22,513 bases of DNA from JBKHYG01 sp046565595 (GTDB taxonomy: Bacteria > Actinomycetota > AC-67): NCBI GenBank assembly GCA_046565595.1, contig JBKHYG010000038.1, positions 1-22,513 on the forward strand, read 5' to 3'. Position 1 is the first letter of the stretch. The number at the start of each line of letters is the position of its first letter. Made by a program: the position numbers and the translations under genes. Positions 1-8,106 of the stretch are shown in pieces. The notes beneath the pieces are model-generated. The model saw nothing but the letters and a program-made list of their open reading frames with translations, was not told the origin of the DNA and did not search any database.

Positions 1-230
1 ACGCCGCCTCGAAGTCAGCATCGCTGGGAGTGGTCCTGTTGGTGACCGCAGCGGCGATCCAGGCGAACCGTCCCGGGGACATCGTCAAGCTCGCGCTCGT
101 CGGGGTCCTGCAGTTCATCACGGCCCCTGTCGGCGCTCACATGGTGGGGCGAGCCGCGTACCGGGCGGGCAATCAACTGAGCCCGAACACCAGCGTGGAC
201 GAACTCGCTGACGCGATAGACGAGACCTAG
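1..230 (+). CDS. mnhG: Na+/H+ antiporter subunit G (MnhG/MrpG), 3' end only
   Basis: The reading frame is open from base 3 and ends at TAG 228-230, so only the last 75 residues are visible and the start lies before the window. The segment has a hydrophobic helix, then the stretch TAPVGAHMVGRAAYR, which closely matches the end of the second or third membrane helix of MnhG/MrpG, and a short acidic tail. MnhG is a small membrane subunit of the multi-subunit Mrp cation/proton antiporter; the other subunits should lie upstream, outside the window. It converges on birA and the two stop codons overlap within one CTAG. Identification rests on the TAPVGAHMxGRAAY signature only. Confidence 0.8.
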   Translation, partial: AASKSASLGVVLLVTAAAIQANRPGDIVKLALVGVLQFITAPVGAHMVGRAAYRAGNQLSPNTSVDELADAIDET

Positions 231-982
231 GAGCGGAGGTGTTGGATCTCGCCGGAGACCAAGCTCACCGGCCCGTCTTCGGTTTCAACCACCAGGGCAC
301 CCGACGGCGATACTTCGGTAGCCACCCCTTGGATCACGCGGCCGTCGGCGTGGGTGACGCTCACGCGGGTGCCAAGGGTCGCGGAGGTCTCACGCCAACG
401 CTGTAGCCCTGCCTCAGGATCGTCAAGGATGGCATCCAGGTGCCGCATGATCGCCGCGAGAAGGTCCGCTCGATCCAGTCGCAAGGCGCCTTCAAGGCTG
501 AGGCTCGTGGCGGACAACTCGGCTGGGAACTCGCGCGTCGAACAGTTCACGCCGATCCCGATAACAGCGAACCGAGGCGGCTCTGCTTCGACCAGGATCC
601 CAGCCAGTTTGCGGCCGCCTGCGAGCAGATCGTTCGGCCACTTCGATCGCGCGGCGACACCCGTTCGTGCCTCAACCGCGTCACGCACCGCGACGCCAGC
701 AAGGAGAGGGAACACGCTCCAAGAGCCAGGCTCAGATCGTGGGCGGATGATGATCGAGGCCAGCAGAGCCTCACCTGGCGCGGCTATCCAACCCCTGCCT
801 CGACGACCTCTACCAGAGGTCTGGTGGTCGGCTGCGACCACTGCCCTATGTGGCGCGCCTTCCTTGGCCCATGCGATCGCCTCATCGTTGGTCGATCCGC
901 AGGACGCGAACAACCGAACCGCGCTCGCCACCGGCTCGAGAGCGCGGCGCATGGCCGGCTCGAAGCTCGTCGGCTTCGGCAA
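227..982 (-). CDS. birA: Biotin--[acetyl-CoA-carboxylase] ligase BirA
   Basis: Activates biotin to biotinyl-AMP and attaches it to the lysine of biotin carrier domains. The 251-aa frame shows the GSTND motif (residues 29-33), the biotin/ATP loop GRGRRGRGW (about 57-65), KWPNDLL (114-120), KLAGILVE (125-132) and GIGVNC (142-147), then a small C-terminal beta domain. There is no N-terminal winged helix, so it is a single-function ligase and not an E. coli-type repressor. The start at 982 is a TTG three bases after the stop of the FKBP gene; ATG at 952 (residue 11) would still keep the whole catalytic domain. It probably shares a transcript with the FKBP gene. The carboxylase with a biotinyl lysine begins about 1 kb away on the other strand. 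Confidence 0.93.
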   Translation of the reverse strand: MPKPTSFEPAMRRALEPVASAVRLFASCGSTNDEAIAWAKEGAPHRAVVAADHQTSGRGRRGRGWIAAPGEALLASIIIRPRSEPGSWSVFPLLAGVAVRDAVEARTGVAARSKWPNDLLAGGRKLAGILVEAEPPRFAVIGIGVNCSTREFPAELSATSLSLEGALRLDRADLLAAIMRHLDAILDDPEAGLQRWRETSATLGTRVSVTHADGRVIQGVATEVSPSGALVVETEDGPVSLVSGEIQHLRS

Positions 983-985
983 GTG

Positions 986-1927
986 TCAGTTGACGGCTTC
1001 TAGATCGACGACGAAGACCAAGGTTTCGTTCGGGCCGATCGCTCCGCCGGCTCCGCGCTCTCCGTAACCGAGATCCGGTGGGATGATCAACAGGCGTCGT
1101 CCGCCTTGCTTCATCCCGACGATGCCTTGATCCCAGCCTTGGATCACCCGACCCGCACCCAACTCGAACCCGAAGGACTGGCCGCGACCCCAGGAAGCAT
1201 CGAATTCCTTCTTCGTGGACCAACTCTTACCGACATACTGCATGGAAAGGTTCGAGCCGACCGTGGCTTCCGCGCCATCGCCCTCGACGACATCCACGAT
1301 CTGCATCTCGCATGGCGGATCGCCGTCGGGGATACCGAACTTGGGCTTGATTCCTAACTCTCCAGCTACTTCCACCTTGGGTCCCTTCCCTTCGACGCAC
1401 GCTGGCGGAGGCGGAGGCGGCATCACCTCCACCAGATCTACGACGAACACGAGCGTCTCGTTGGGCGCGATGTCGCCCTGGCCGGTTTCGCCGTATCCCA
1501 TCTCTGGAGGGATGACCAGCAGGCGCCGCCCCCCTTCCTTCATCCCGACGATGCCTTGATCCCAACCTGAGATGACCATCCCTGCCCCGAGTTGGAACTC
1601 GAAGGGCTCTCCCCGATCCCAAGAGGCATCGAACTGATCACCGGTGGACCAACTGACGCCCTTGTACTGCATCGACAGGGTCGCGCCAGCGGTCGCCTCG
1701 TCACCCTCGCCGACGCTCAGATCCACCTTCTGGAGATCGCACGGCGGCTCCGCAGCGGGTATCTCGATGTCGGGTGCGCTACCAAGTTCACCGGTTACGG
1801 TGACCTCGGTATAGGTTTCGCTGCACCTGACGAGGCCCGGTTCCTGCGAACCCTGATCTCCGGCGGATGCACAACTCGCGGCAACGACAGCGAGCAGGAC
1901 GGGGAGGGCCAGATGACGACTAAGCAT
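986..1927 (-). CDS. Lipoprotein with two FKBP-type peptidyl-prolyl isomerase domains
   Basis: Predicted to catalyse cis/trans isomerisation of X-Pro bonds outside the cytoplasmic membrane. The 313-aa product begins with a lipoprotein signal, MLSRHLALPVLLAVVAASC, with the lipid cysteine at C19. Two homologous modules follow (about 35-168 and 177-313), joined by MPPPPPPA. Each has a 40-residue leader with a cysteine pair (C35/C63; C177/C206) and an FKBP domain. Both domains keep the usual active-site residues: Tyr in MQY, FD in QFD/EFD, Phe in FxLGAG, VI-GWDQ, GYGE and VFVVDL. ATG 1927 is preceded by a TATCAT box at 6 nt and no Shine-Dalgarno sequence, so translation is probably leaderless. birA follows after 3 bp. 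Confidence 0.92.
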   Translation of the reverse strand: MLSRHLALPVLLAVVAASCASAGDQGSQEPGLVRCSETYTEVTVTGELGSAPDIEIPAAEPPCDLQKVDLSVGEGDEATAGATLSMQYKGVSWSTGDQFDASWDRGEPFEFQLGAGMVISGWDQGIVGMKEGGRRLLVIPPEMGYGETGQGDIAPNETLVFVVDLVEVMPPPPPPACVEGKGPKVEVAGELGIKPKFGIPDGDPPCEMQIVDVVEGDGAEATVGSNLSMQYVGKSWSTKKEFDASWGRGQSFGFELGAGRVIQGWDQGIVGMKQGGRRLLIIPPDLGYGERGAGGAIGPNETLVFVVDLEAVN

Positions 1928-1933
1928 GGGGCG

Positions 1934-1939
1934 ATGATA
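1934..1939 (-). promoter_or_regulatory. -10 box (TATCAT) of the FKBP/birA transcript
   Basis: TATCAT on the minus strand ends 6 nt before ATG 1927, and the six intervening bases are CGCCCC with no ribosome-binding site. The spacing fits a leaderless transcript starting at or next to the ATG. No convincing -35 hexamer was found. Confidence 0.45.
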
Positions 1940-1969
1940 GCGGCCAGAACCAGGGTCGCCCGAGGTCGG

Positions 1970-1975
1970 TAGGCT
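1970..1975 (+). promoter_or_regulatory. -10 box (TAGGCT) of the carboxylase alpha gene
   Basis: TAGGCT ends 8 nt before ATG 1984. The bases between are GCCGCGCC, with no Shine-Dalgarno sequence. The 56-bp gap 1928-1983 therefore carries two back-to-back candidate promoters. Confidence 0.45.
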
Positions 1976-1983
1976 GCCGCGCC

Positions 1984-3747
<1,764 letters not shown>

Positions 3748-3752
3748 CCCGT

Positions 3753-4619
3753 CTAGACCAGCGGTAGGAATGCCGCGGCGTTGAACAGGGTCTCGGGGAC
3801 GCCGATCGTGCGCGTAGCCGGATCGATACCCAGGTCCGCACTCGACGGTAGCAACTTCATCTCCAGAAGCACCGTGCCATCCCGCGCGACGCGATAGAGA
3901 TTCCCCGTCATGTACTCGGTGACCAGGAAGTCATCGCCGTCCTTGACGATGCCATCGAGGATCCCGAGCCCGGTGGCGGTGACCGGCGTGATCTTCTTGT
4001 TGCCGCGATCGATCGAAACCACCTTGCCGAAACCCTCGGTCGCGCTCCCGAATCCGAGGCCTACGGTGGTGAGTGTCGCAGGCTCGACCAGGATTCCGTT
4101 CGGTTGCGTCAGAGCCGGACTCTGGACGAACACCTCGGCGCGAGCGATCGCCCCCAACGGCGACTTGATGTGGAAGATCGCGCCCACGGATGGGGCGGAG
4201 ATGAAGACTTCATCGGAGGCAGGGTCATAGGCGATGTCGTTCAGGTCGCCGTTTCCCGCCGCGATCGCCCAACGCTTCACGATGGTAGCCGTCGCGATGT
4301 TCGCGATCGCCACTCCTGTCCGCTCGGCGATGAACAGGTGGTTGGGTCCGGCGGCGATGCCGCGAGGCCGATCCAAGCCGGTGATCCACTGCGAGGTCGA
4401 GCCGTCCCCGCTCACCCGAGTGATGAAGCCCTTCCCCGCATCAGGGCCAAGATCGAAACTGACCCCACCCATGTTCGAGATGAACCAGGTTCCGCTCTGG
4501 GCATGCCAAGCGACGCTCTCAGGGCTTCGTAGTTCGCCAGCAACCACCTGCGGAGCGGCCGAAACCGGAAGGGCTGCGCCGAGGATCAGGGCGGCGGTTA
4601 GCAAGGTTCGTCTAAGCAT
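3753..4619 (-). CDS. Secreted SMP-30/NHL-like beta-propeller protein
   Basis: Function unknown. From ATG 4619 the product has a classic signal peptide, MLRRTLLTAALILGAALPVSA, with cleavage near SAA/APQ. The rest (about 265 residues) has repeated blade-like strands such as SVAWHAQSGTWFISN, RGIAAGPNHLFIAE and NDIAYDPASDEVFIS, recalling SMP-30/gluconolactonase and NHL propellers; calcium ligands or a lactonase site could not be confirmed. An upstream GTG at 4637 would add six residues; ATG is preferred because GAGGA lies 11 nt before it and it gives a normal signal peptide. The gene is convergent with the carboxylase gene, 5 bp apart, and divergent from msrB. It could be a sugar-binding or structural protein instead of an enzyme. 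Confidence 0.75.
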   Translation of the reverse strand: MLRRTLLTAALILGAALPVSAAPQVVAGELRSPESVAWHAQSGTWFISNMGGVSFDLGPDAGKGFITRVSGDGSTSQWITGLDRPRGIAAGPNHLFIAERTGVAIANIATATIVKRWAIAAGNGDLNDIAYDPASDEVFISAPSVGAIFHIKSPLGAIARAEVFVQSPALTQPNGILVEPATLTTVGLGFGSATEGFGKVVSIDRGNKKITPVTATGLGILDGIVKDGDDFLVTEYMTGNLYRVARDGTVLLEMKLLPSSADLGIDPATRTIGVPETLFNAAAFLPLV

Positions 4620-4716
4620 GCTCGAAGGTTTCCTCACTGAACTGCCGGTTCCCTCCCCGACCCTGGTCCGTTGTTACCGATTCATTACCTTGGGGCGCGA
4701 GCCTGCCGAAGGCACC

Positions 4717-4722
4717 TAGGAT
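4717..4722 (+). promoter_or_regulatory. -10 box (TAGGAT) of msrB
   Basis: TAGGAT ends exactly 7 nt before ATG 4730, the standard geometry of a leaderless actinobacterial promoter. The same hexamer precedes the mutase gene (11133-11138) and trpS (20752-20757). AGGA within it could alternatively act as a weak Shine-Dalgarno sequence. Confidence 0.55.
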
Positions 4723-4729
4723 CGCGGAC

Positions 4730-5128
4730 ATGAACGAAAAGGTGCAGAAGTCCGAGCAGGAATGGCGCGAGCAACTCGGGGACCATGCCTACCAGGTGCT
4801 GCGAGAGAAGGGAACCGAGCGCGCCTTCACCGGTGAGTACTGGGACCTGGACCGTCCCGGTACCTACAGCTGTAAAGGTTGCGGCACGGTCCTGTTCAAC
4901 GCAGAGACCAAGTTCGACTCTGGTTGCGGTTGGCCCTCGTTCTACGCGCCCACTTCGGAGGGCACGATCGACGAGGAACGCGACACCAGCCACGGGATGG
5001 TCCGGACCGAGGTCCTCTGCAAGGGCTGCGGCGGCCACCTCGGGCATGTGTTCCCCGACGGACCGCCACCCACGGGCCTGCGGTACTGCATCAACTCCGC
5101 CTCTCTGGATTTCGAGCCGGCCGACTAG
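4730..5128 (+). CDS. msrB: Peptide-methionine (R)-S-oxide reductase MsrB
   Basis: Reduces methionine-R-sulfoxide in proteins with thioredoxin as electron donor; cytosolic oxidative-damage repair. The 132-aa product is full length for the family. Two CxxC pairs (C48/C51 in CKGC, C97/C100 in CKGC) form the structural zinc site. The catalytic cysteine is C120 in RYCINSASL, the substrate-binding GCGWPSF gives a possible resolving C66, and GGHLGHVFPDGP is the conserved histidine block. No signal peptide. A TAGGAT box 7 nt before the ATG suggests leaderless expression. The msrA partner is not in the window. Confidence 0.96.
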   Translation: MNEKVQKSEQEWREQLGDHAYQVLREKGTERAFTGEYWDLDRPGTYSCKGCGTVLFNAETKFDSGCGWPSFYAPTSEGTIDEERDTSHGMVRTEVLCKGCGGHLGHVFPDGPPPTGLRYCINSASLDFEPAD

Positions 5129-5151
5129 ACGCCCCCGTCCCACGCCCCCCG

Positions 5152-5157
5152 TAACCT
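5152..5157 (+). promoter_or_regulatory. Candidate -10 box (TAACCT) of the 99-aa ORF
   Basis: TAACCT ends 6 nt before GTG 5164. Its first three bases are also an in-frame TAA, so GTG 5164 is the only usual start codon near the 5' end of this frame. The match to TANNNT is weak evidence by itself but supports the start. Confidence 0.3.
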
Positions 5158-5163
5158 GGCGGA

Positions 5164-5463
5164 GTGCCACATGCCGCCCTCCCGATACTCGAAGCTTGGT
5201 TCGCCGAAGCCTGGGTCCGACGACTCTCGGCGCCTGCTTCAGGGTTCGCGTCGGTCATCGCAGCGTTGCGCGAGAACGCGCCGTTAGGTTCCCCTGCTGG
5301 CCTCTTACTTGATCTCGTAGCCCGGACCCGCGTCGATCCGGCTTCCCTGACAGACCAGCAATTGAGGGACATCGCTGACGCGCTGGTGCTTCAGATAGAG
5401 GGAGGTGGTAACGAAGAACCCGCGGCTGGCTATCTGATCGCGACGGCCAGTCCCCACGGCTAG
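5164..5463 (+). CDS. Hypothetical 99-aa protein
   Basis: I do not recognise this protein. The frame opens at GTG 5164, 35 bp after msrB, and ends at TAG 5461-5463. The sequence looks protein-like: an amphipathic N-terminal helix (PILEAWFAEAWVRRL), a middle segment with LLLDLVARTRVDP, and the helical SLTDQQLRDIADALVLQI, followed by a low-complexity tail. The last 15 residues (EPAAGYLIATASPHG) and the stop form the first unit of a 48-bp tandem repeat. Codon third positions are mostly G/C, in line with the neighbours. A minus-strand frame from 5551 to 5255 overlaps it but has less natural composition beyond the repeats. It may be co-transcribed with msrB or use its own weak promoter. Confidence 0.5.
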   Translation: MPHAALPILEAWFAEAWVRRLSAPASGFASVIAALRENAPLGSPAGLLLDLVARTRVDPASLTDQQLRDIADALVLQIEGGGNEEPAAGYLIATASPHG

Positions 5464-5559
5464 AAACCCGCGGCTGGCTACCCGTTCGCGGCCGCCCGCC
5501 CACACGGCTAGGAACCCGTGGCTGGCTATCTGGTCGCGGCGGCCAGTCCACGCTGCTGA
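5416..5559 (+). repeat. Three tandem 48-bp repeats, each ending in an in-frame stop codon
   Basis: Units at 5416-5463, 5464-5511 and 5512-5559, period exactly 48 bp. By eye units 1 and 3 share about 40 of 48 bases, and units 1 and 2 about 38-39. Because 48 is a multiple of three, all units keep the frame of the 99-aa ORF and read as EPAAGYLIATASPHG-stop, KPAAGYPFAAARPHG-stop and EPVAGYLVAAASPRC-stop. Each unit carries a short inverted pair, CTGGC and GCCAG in units 1 and 3. The array fills most of the gap to the XRE gene. Confidence 0.85.
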
Positions 5560-5581
5560 GGATCTTGGTGCGCCGAGGCGT

Positions 5582-5857
5582 TCAGAGTCGTTGAGGGCGG
5601 CGGCCGGGACCTATGCGCGTGAGTTTGGCTTCTAGGACGATCGAGAACTCCTTCAGGTCGGTCCCTAGGGCCGCCAGCACATCGCGTAGCTCGAGGATGT
5701 CTAACCGTTGTTCGCCGCGCTCATACTTGCTGACATAACTCTGCGGACGATCCAGCTCGTCGGCGACATCGCTCTGCCGGAGCCCAGCATCCTCGCGCAG
5801 AACGCGCAGCACCTCCCCCAACGCGTCGCGATGCTCTATCGGGCTCCGTTTCCCCAT
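5582..5857 (-). CDS. XRE-family helix-turn-helix transcriptional regulator
   Basis: The 91-aa product is a single helix-turn-helix DNA-binding domain of the XRE/Cro type. The helices are LGEVLRVLREDAGL, RQSDVADEL (helix 2) and QSYVSKYERGEQ (recognition helix), then LDILELRDVLAALGTDLKEF. A short basic tail (IGPGRRPQRL) follows, and there is no ligand-binding domain. Start ATG 5857. Target genes are unknown; autoregulation is plausible because an inverted repeat lies 37-47 bp upstream. The gene converges on the 99-aa ORF, with the 48-bp repeats between them. No toxin-like partner is adjacent on the same strand, so an antitoxin role is not supported. Confidence 0.85.
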   Translation of the reverse strand: MGKRSPIEHRDALGEVLRVLREDAGLRQSDVADELDRPQSYVSKYERGEQRLDILELRDVLAALGTDLKEFSIVLEAKLTRIGPGRRPQRL

Positions 5858-5880
5858 GCCAACGAGGCAAGCCGAGGCCT

Positions 5881-5909
5881 ATCGTAGAACCCAATATCGG
5901 ATATCGAAC
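5881..5909 (-). promoter_or_regulatory. Candidate promoter/operator of the XRE gene
   Basis: On the minus strand a TACGAT box (5886-5881) has a TTCGAT hexamer 16 bp upstream. The spacer region holds ATATC-G-GATAT (5894-5904), a perfect 5-1-5 inverted repeat that also reads as CGATAT twice with a 7-bp period. Position and symmetry fit an autoregulatory XRE operator. Confidence 0.35.
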
Positions 5910-5947
5910 AGCCCAAGGCCTGTCGCCACCGGGTCGGAGACGAGCCT

Positions 5948-6742
5948 TCAGTCGGGCAGGGGCGGTAGCGGCCTCTCGCCGCGAAGTTGCTCGATCAACG
6001 GAGCTGCCAATGCCCCCGCGACCGCCGCGTGGGCGGGATCCGGCCAGTGGATGCCGTCGGGGTTCAGCGCGTCGGCATGCGGCTCGACCAGGGGCCAGGG
6101 ATCGACCAGTTCGACCCCCAACCCTGCCGCGGTCCTGGCCTGCGCCAAGCATCGGCTCTCTCGACGAGGGTGAGCACCCCCGTAGTAGGCGGACCGATGA
6201 TCTGTGGGCCCCATCGCCACGATCGGAGCCGACGCTTGGGTCAGGCCGATCACCTGCCGCAATAGCAGCCGGTAGAGGCGATCGAACTCGGCCGGTGGGG
6301 TACGCACGAACCTTCCGCGGGTCGCTGAGGCGACAACAGGGTAGGCGGCGTGCAGGCCCCTCCTGTAGGTGCGGCGGAGGCCGGTCGGATGCATATAGCC
6401 ACCGAGGACCTCCATCCAACGAGGCACTCCCATCGGAGCGTGATCGAAGGATCCTATCGCCACGATGATCGCGTCTGCGGCGGCGACCGACTCGAACTTC
6501 ACATGCCGATCCTTGCTCACCCATCGCCAGGCGTCTCGGACATCAGCCCCCGCTCGTGCGATCACGCTCGAGGCCCAGCGTTGTCCAGTCGCGTTCGACA
6601 AAGCGGCAGCGACACGATTCGGGTAGAGCGCCGGGTGGTCTGGGAGCTGAGGGCCCTTGGCGTCGCAGAACGCCAAGGAGTCGGCGATCACGACCAGCCG
6701 TCGCGCGTCCTCGGGCAGGACGAACATCCGTCGATGGTTCAA
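5948..6742 (-). CDS. octT: SGNH/GDSL-family acyltransferase, OctT-like (diglucosylglycerate octanoyltransferase)
   Basis: Likely an SGNH-fold acyl transferase or esterase. The 264-aa product has the block I serine in VVIADSLAF (S22), a LYPNRVAAAL segment, AGADVRDAWRWV, and the C-terminal Asp-His block NPDGIHWPDPAH. From memory of the mycobacterial OctT (Rv2418c), which octanoylates diglucosylglycerate in methylglucose lipopolysaccharide synthesis, the order of motifs (ADSL..., LRR..RxGL, NPDGIHW) agrees well; this is recall, not an alignment. The start is a TTG at 6742 overlapping the lpdA stop by 4 nt, which suggests translational coupling; ATG 6727 (residue 6) is the alternative. The block III Asn typical of esterases is not obvious (GSFDHAP instead). 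Confidence 0.6.
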   Translation of the reverse strand: MNHRRMFVLPEDARRLVVIADSLAFCDAKGPQLPDHPALYPNRVAAALSNATGQRWASSVIARAGADVRDAWRWVSKDRHVKFESVAAADAIIVAIGSFDHAPMGVPRWMEVLGGYMHPTGLRRTYRRGLHAAYPVVASATRGRFVRTPPAEFDRLYRLLLRQVIGLTQASAPIVAMGPTDHRSAYYGGAHPRRESRCLAQARTAAGLGVELVDPWPLVEPHADALNPDGIHWPDPAHAAVAGALAAPLIEQLRGERPLPPLPD

Positions 6743-8091
6743 CGCCCCATCAATCGCCGCGCAGCTTCCTGGACGCTCCCACCGAGCGACGGATAGATAC
6801 TGAACGCCTGAGCCAGCTGCGACACATTGAGTCTCGAGTGCACGGCGACCGACAGTGGGAGGACCAGATCAGATGCATGGGGGCTGACCACCGTTCCGCC
6901 TACGACGGTTCCAGAGCCGGGCAAGCACAACACCTTGACGAAGCCGTCCCGGAGGTCTCCCATCTTGGCGCGCGCGTTGGTGTCAAGAGGCTGGAAGATG
7001 CACTCGGTCTGAAGTCCCCTCTCGCGCGCGGCCGGTTCGCTCAGCCCCACGGTGGCGATCTCGGGATCGGTGAAGACGGTCGCCGCGATCGCGTCCTTGC
7101 GCAGCGGTGAGACCGCTTGACCCATCGCGTGCCAGATCGCGATGCGTCCCTGCATCGCTGCGGTGGATGCGAGCATCACTCCGCCGGTCACATCCCCAGC
7201 GGCGTAGATGTGTCGGATGTTGGTCCGGCTGACGCCGTCTACCGGTACCGCACCGGCCTCGGTGGTCTCTACACCAGCGGCCTCGAGATTCAGTTCGCTC
7301 GAGTTCGGGATCTGACCGATCGTGAAGAGCGCATGGGTTCCCTCGACGGTCGAGCCGTCAGCTAGAGAGACCGAAGCCCCTCGGCCGTTGGCCACTGCAG
7401 CGTTGGCTCTGGCTCTCTTGATGATCTTGATGCCCCGCCGTTCGAAGACCGCCTCGAGAACCTTCGCAGCGTCCTCGTCCTCGGAGGGAAGCACTCGGTC
7501 GCGTGAACTGACCAGCGTCACCTCCACGCCGAACCGGTTGAACGCGCATGCGAACTCGGCGCCGGTCGCCCCGGATCCGACGATCACCAGGCGCTCGGGT
7601 GCTTGGCCGATGTCATAAACCTGGCGAGCGTTCAGGATCCGCTGGCCGTCCGGTTTGGCGGCCGCAAGCTCCCTCGGTCGTGAGCCGGTCGCGATCACCG
7701 CGATGTCGAAGTCGATCGTCTCCTCGTCGACCTCCAACTGGAAAGGTCCCTTGAAACGAGCGGTCCCAGAGATGAGTTTGACGCCGGAGGCTCTCACCTT
7801 GGCTTCGATATCGCTGCTCTGAGCTTGCGCGAGAGCGGTTATCCGTTTGGCCACCGCCGGGAAGTCGATCTTCGGTACCTCATCGAGCAGCAGGCCCATC
7901 GCACTGGCATGCTCGAGCCCGCCAAGCGACTCGGCGGTCGAAGCCAGGGCCTTAGATGGGACGCAGTCCCAGAGGACGCATGCCCCACCGAGTCCGTCGC
8001 GATCCACCAGCGTGACTTCGGCGCCAAGTTCCGCAGCGACCAGGGCCGCCTCGTAGCCGCCGGGGCCTCCACCGATGATCGCTATGTGCAT
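6739..8091 (-). CDS. lpdA: LpdA-type NAD(P)H-quinone reductase (flavoprotein disulfide reductase family)
   Basis: FAD enzyme expected to oxidise NAD(P)H and reduce quinones. The 450-aa product has the FAD motif GGGPGGYEAAL (7-17), the redox region GGACVLWDCVPSK with C38 and C43, the NAD motif VGSGATGAEF, the second FAD motif IYAAGDVTGG, and a C-terminal dimer domain. The end reads YPSLGGSVQEAARRLM, where true lipoamide dehydrogenases have HPTxxE, so the His-Glu pair needed for lipoamide turnover is absent. This is the pattern of mycobacterial LpdA (Rv3303c), a quinone reductase. Unlike my recollection of that protein (GGAAVLDDC), both cysteines are kept. The gene follows xseB by 15 bp and overlaps the octT-like start by 4 nt. 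Confidence 0.88.
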   Translation of the reverse strand: MHIAIIGGGPGGYEAALVAAELGAEVTLVDRDGLGGACVLWDCVPSKALASTAESLGGLEHASAMGLLLDEVPKIDFPAVAKRITALAQAQSSDIEAKVRASGVKLISGTARFKGPFQLEVDEETIDFDIAVIATGSRPRELAAAKPDGQRILNARQVYDIGQAPERLVIVGSGATGAEFACAFNRFGVEVTLVSSRDRVLPSEDEDAAKVLEAVFERRGIKIIKRARANAAVANGRGASVSLADGSTVEGTHALFTIGQIPNSSELNLEAAGVETTEAGAVPVDGVSRTNIRHIYAAGDVTGGVMLASTAAMQGRIAIWHAMGQAVSPLRKDAIAATVFTDPEIATVGLSEPAARERGLQTECIFQPLDTNARAKMGDLRDGFVKVLCLPGSGTVVGGTVVSPHASDLVLPLSVAVHSRLNVSQLAQAFSIYPSLGGSVQEAARRLMGR

Positions 8092-8106
8092 GGCAGATGA
8101 GCCTAG

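Noticed and set aside
354..1067. Plus-strand frame of 237 codons opposite birA and the FKBP gene
   Set aside because: Serine/arginine/proline-rich shadow of two clear genes, with no ribosome-binding site or family motif.
1402..1426. GGCGGAGGC-type repeat
   Set aside because: It encodes the polyproline linker between the two FKBP modules and needs no separate explanation.
5255..5551. Minus-strand frame of 98 codons reading through the 48-bp repeats as a 16-residue repeat
   Set aside because: It stays open through the repeats only because their period is a multiple of three; beyond them it is antisense to the better-looking 99-aa ORF. Not fully excluded.
5721..6524. Minus-strand frame of 267 codons across the XRE and octT-like genes
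   Set aside because: It overlaps two supported genes in another frame, and its Arg/Gly-rich composition is typical of a shadow frame.
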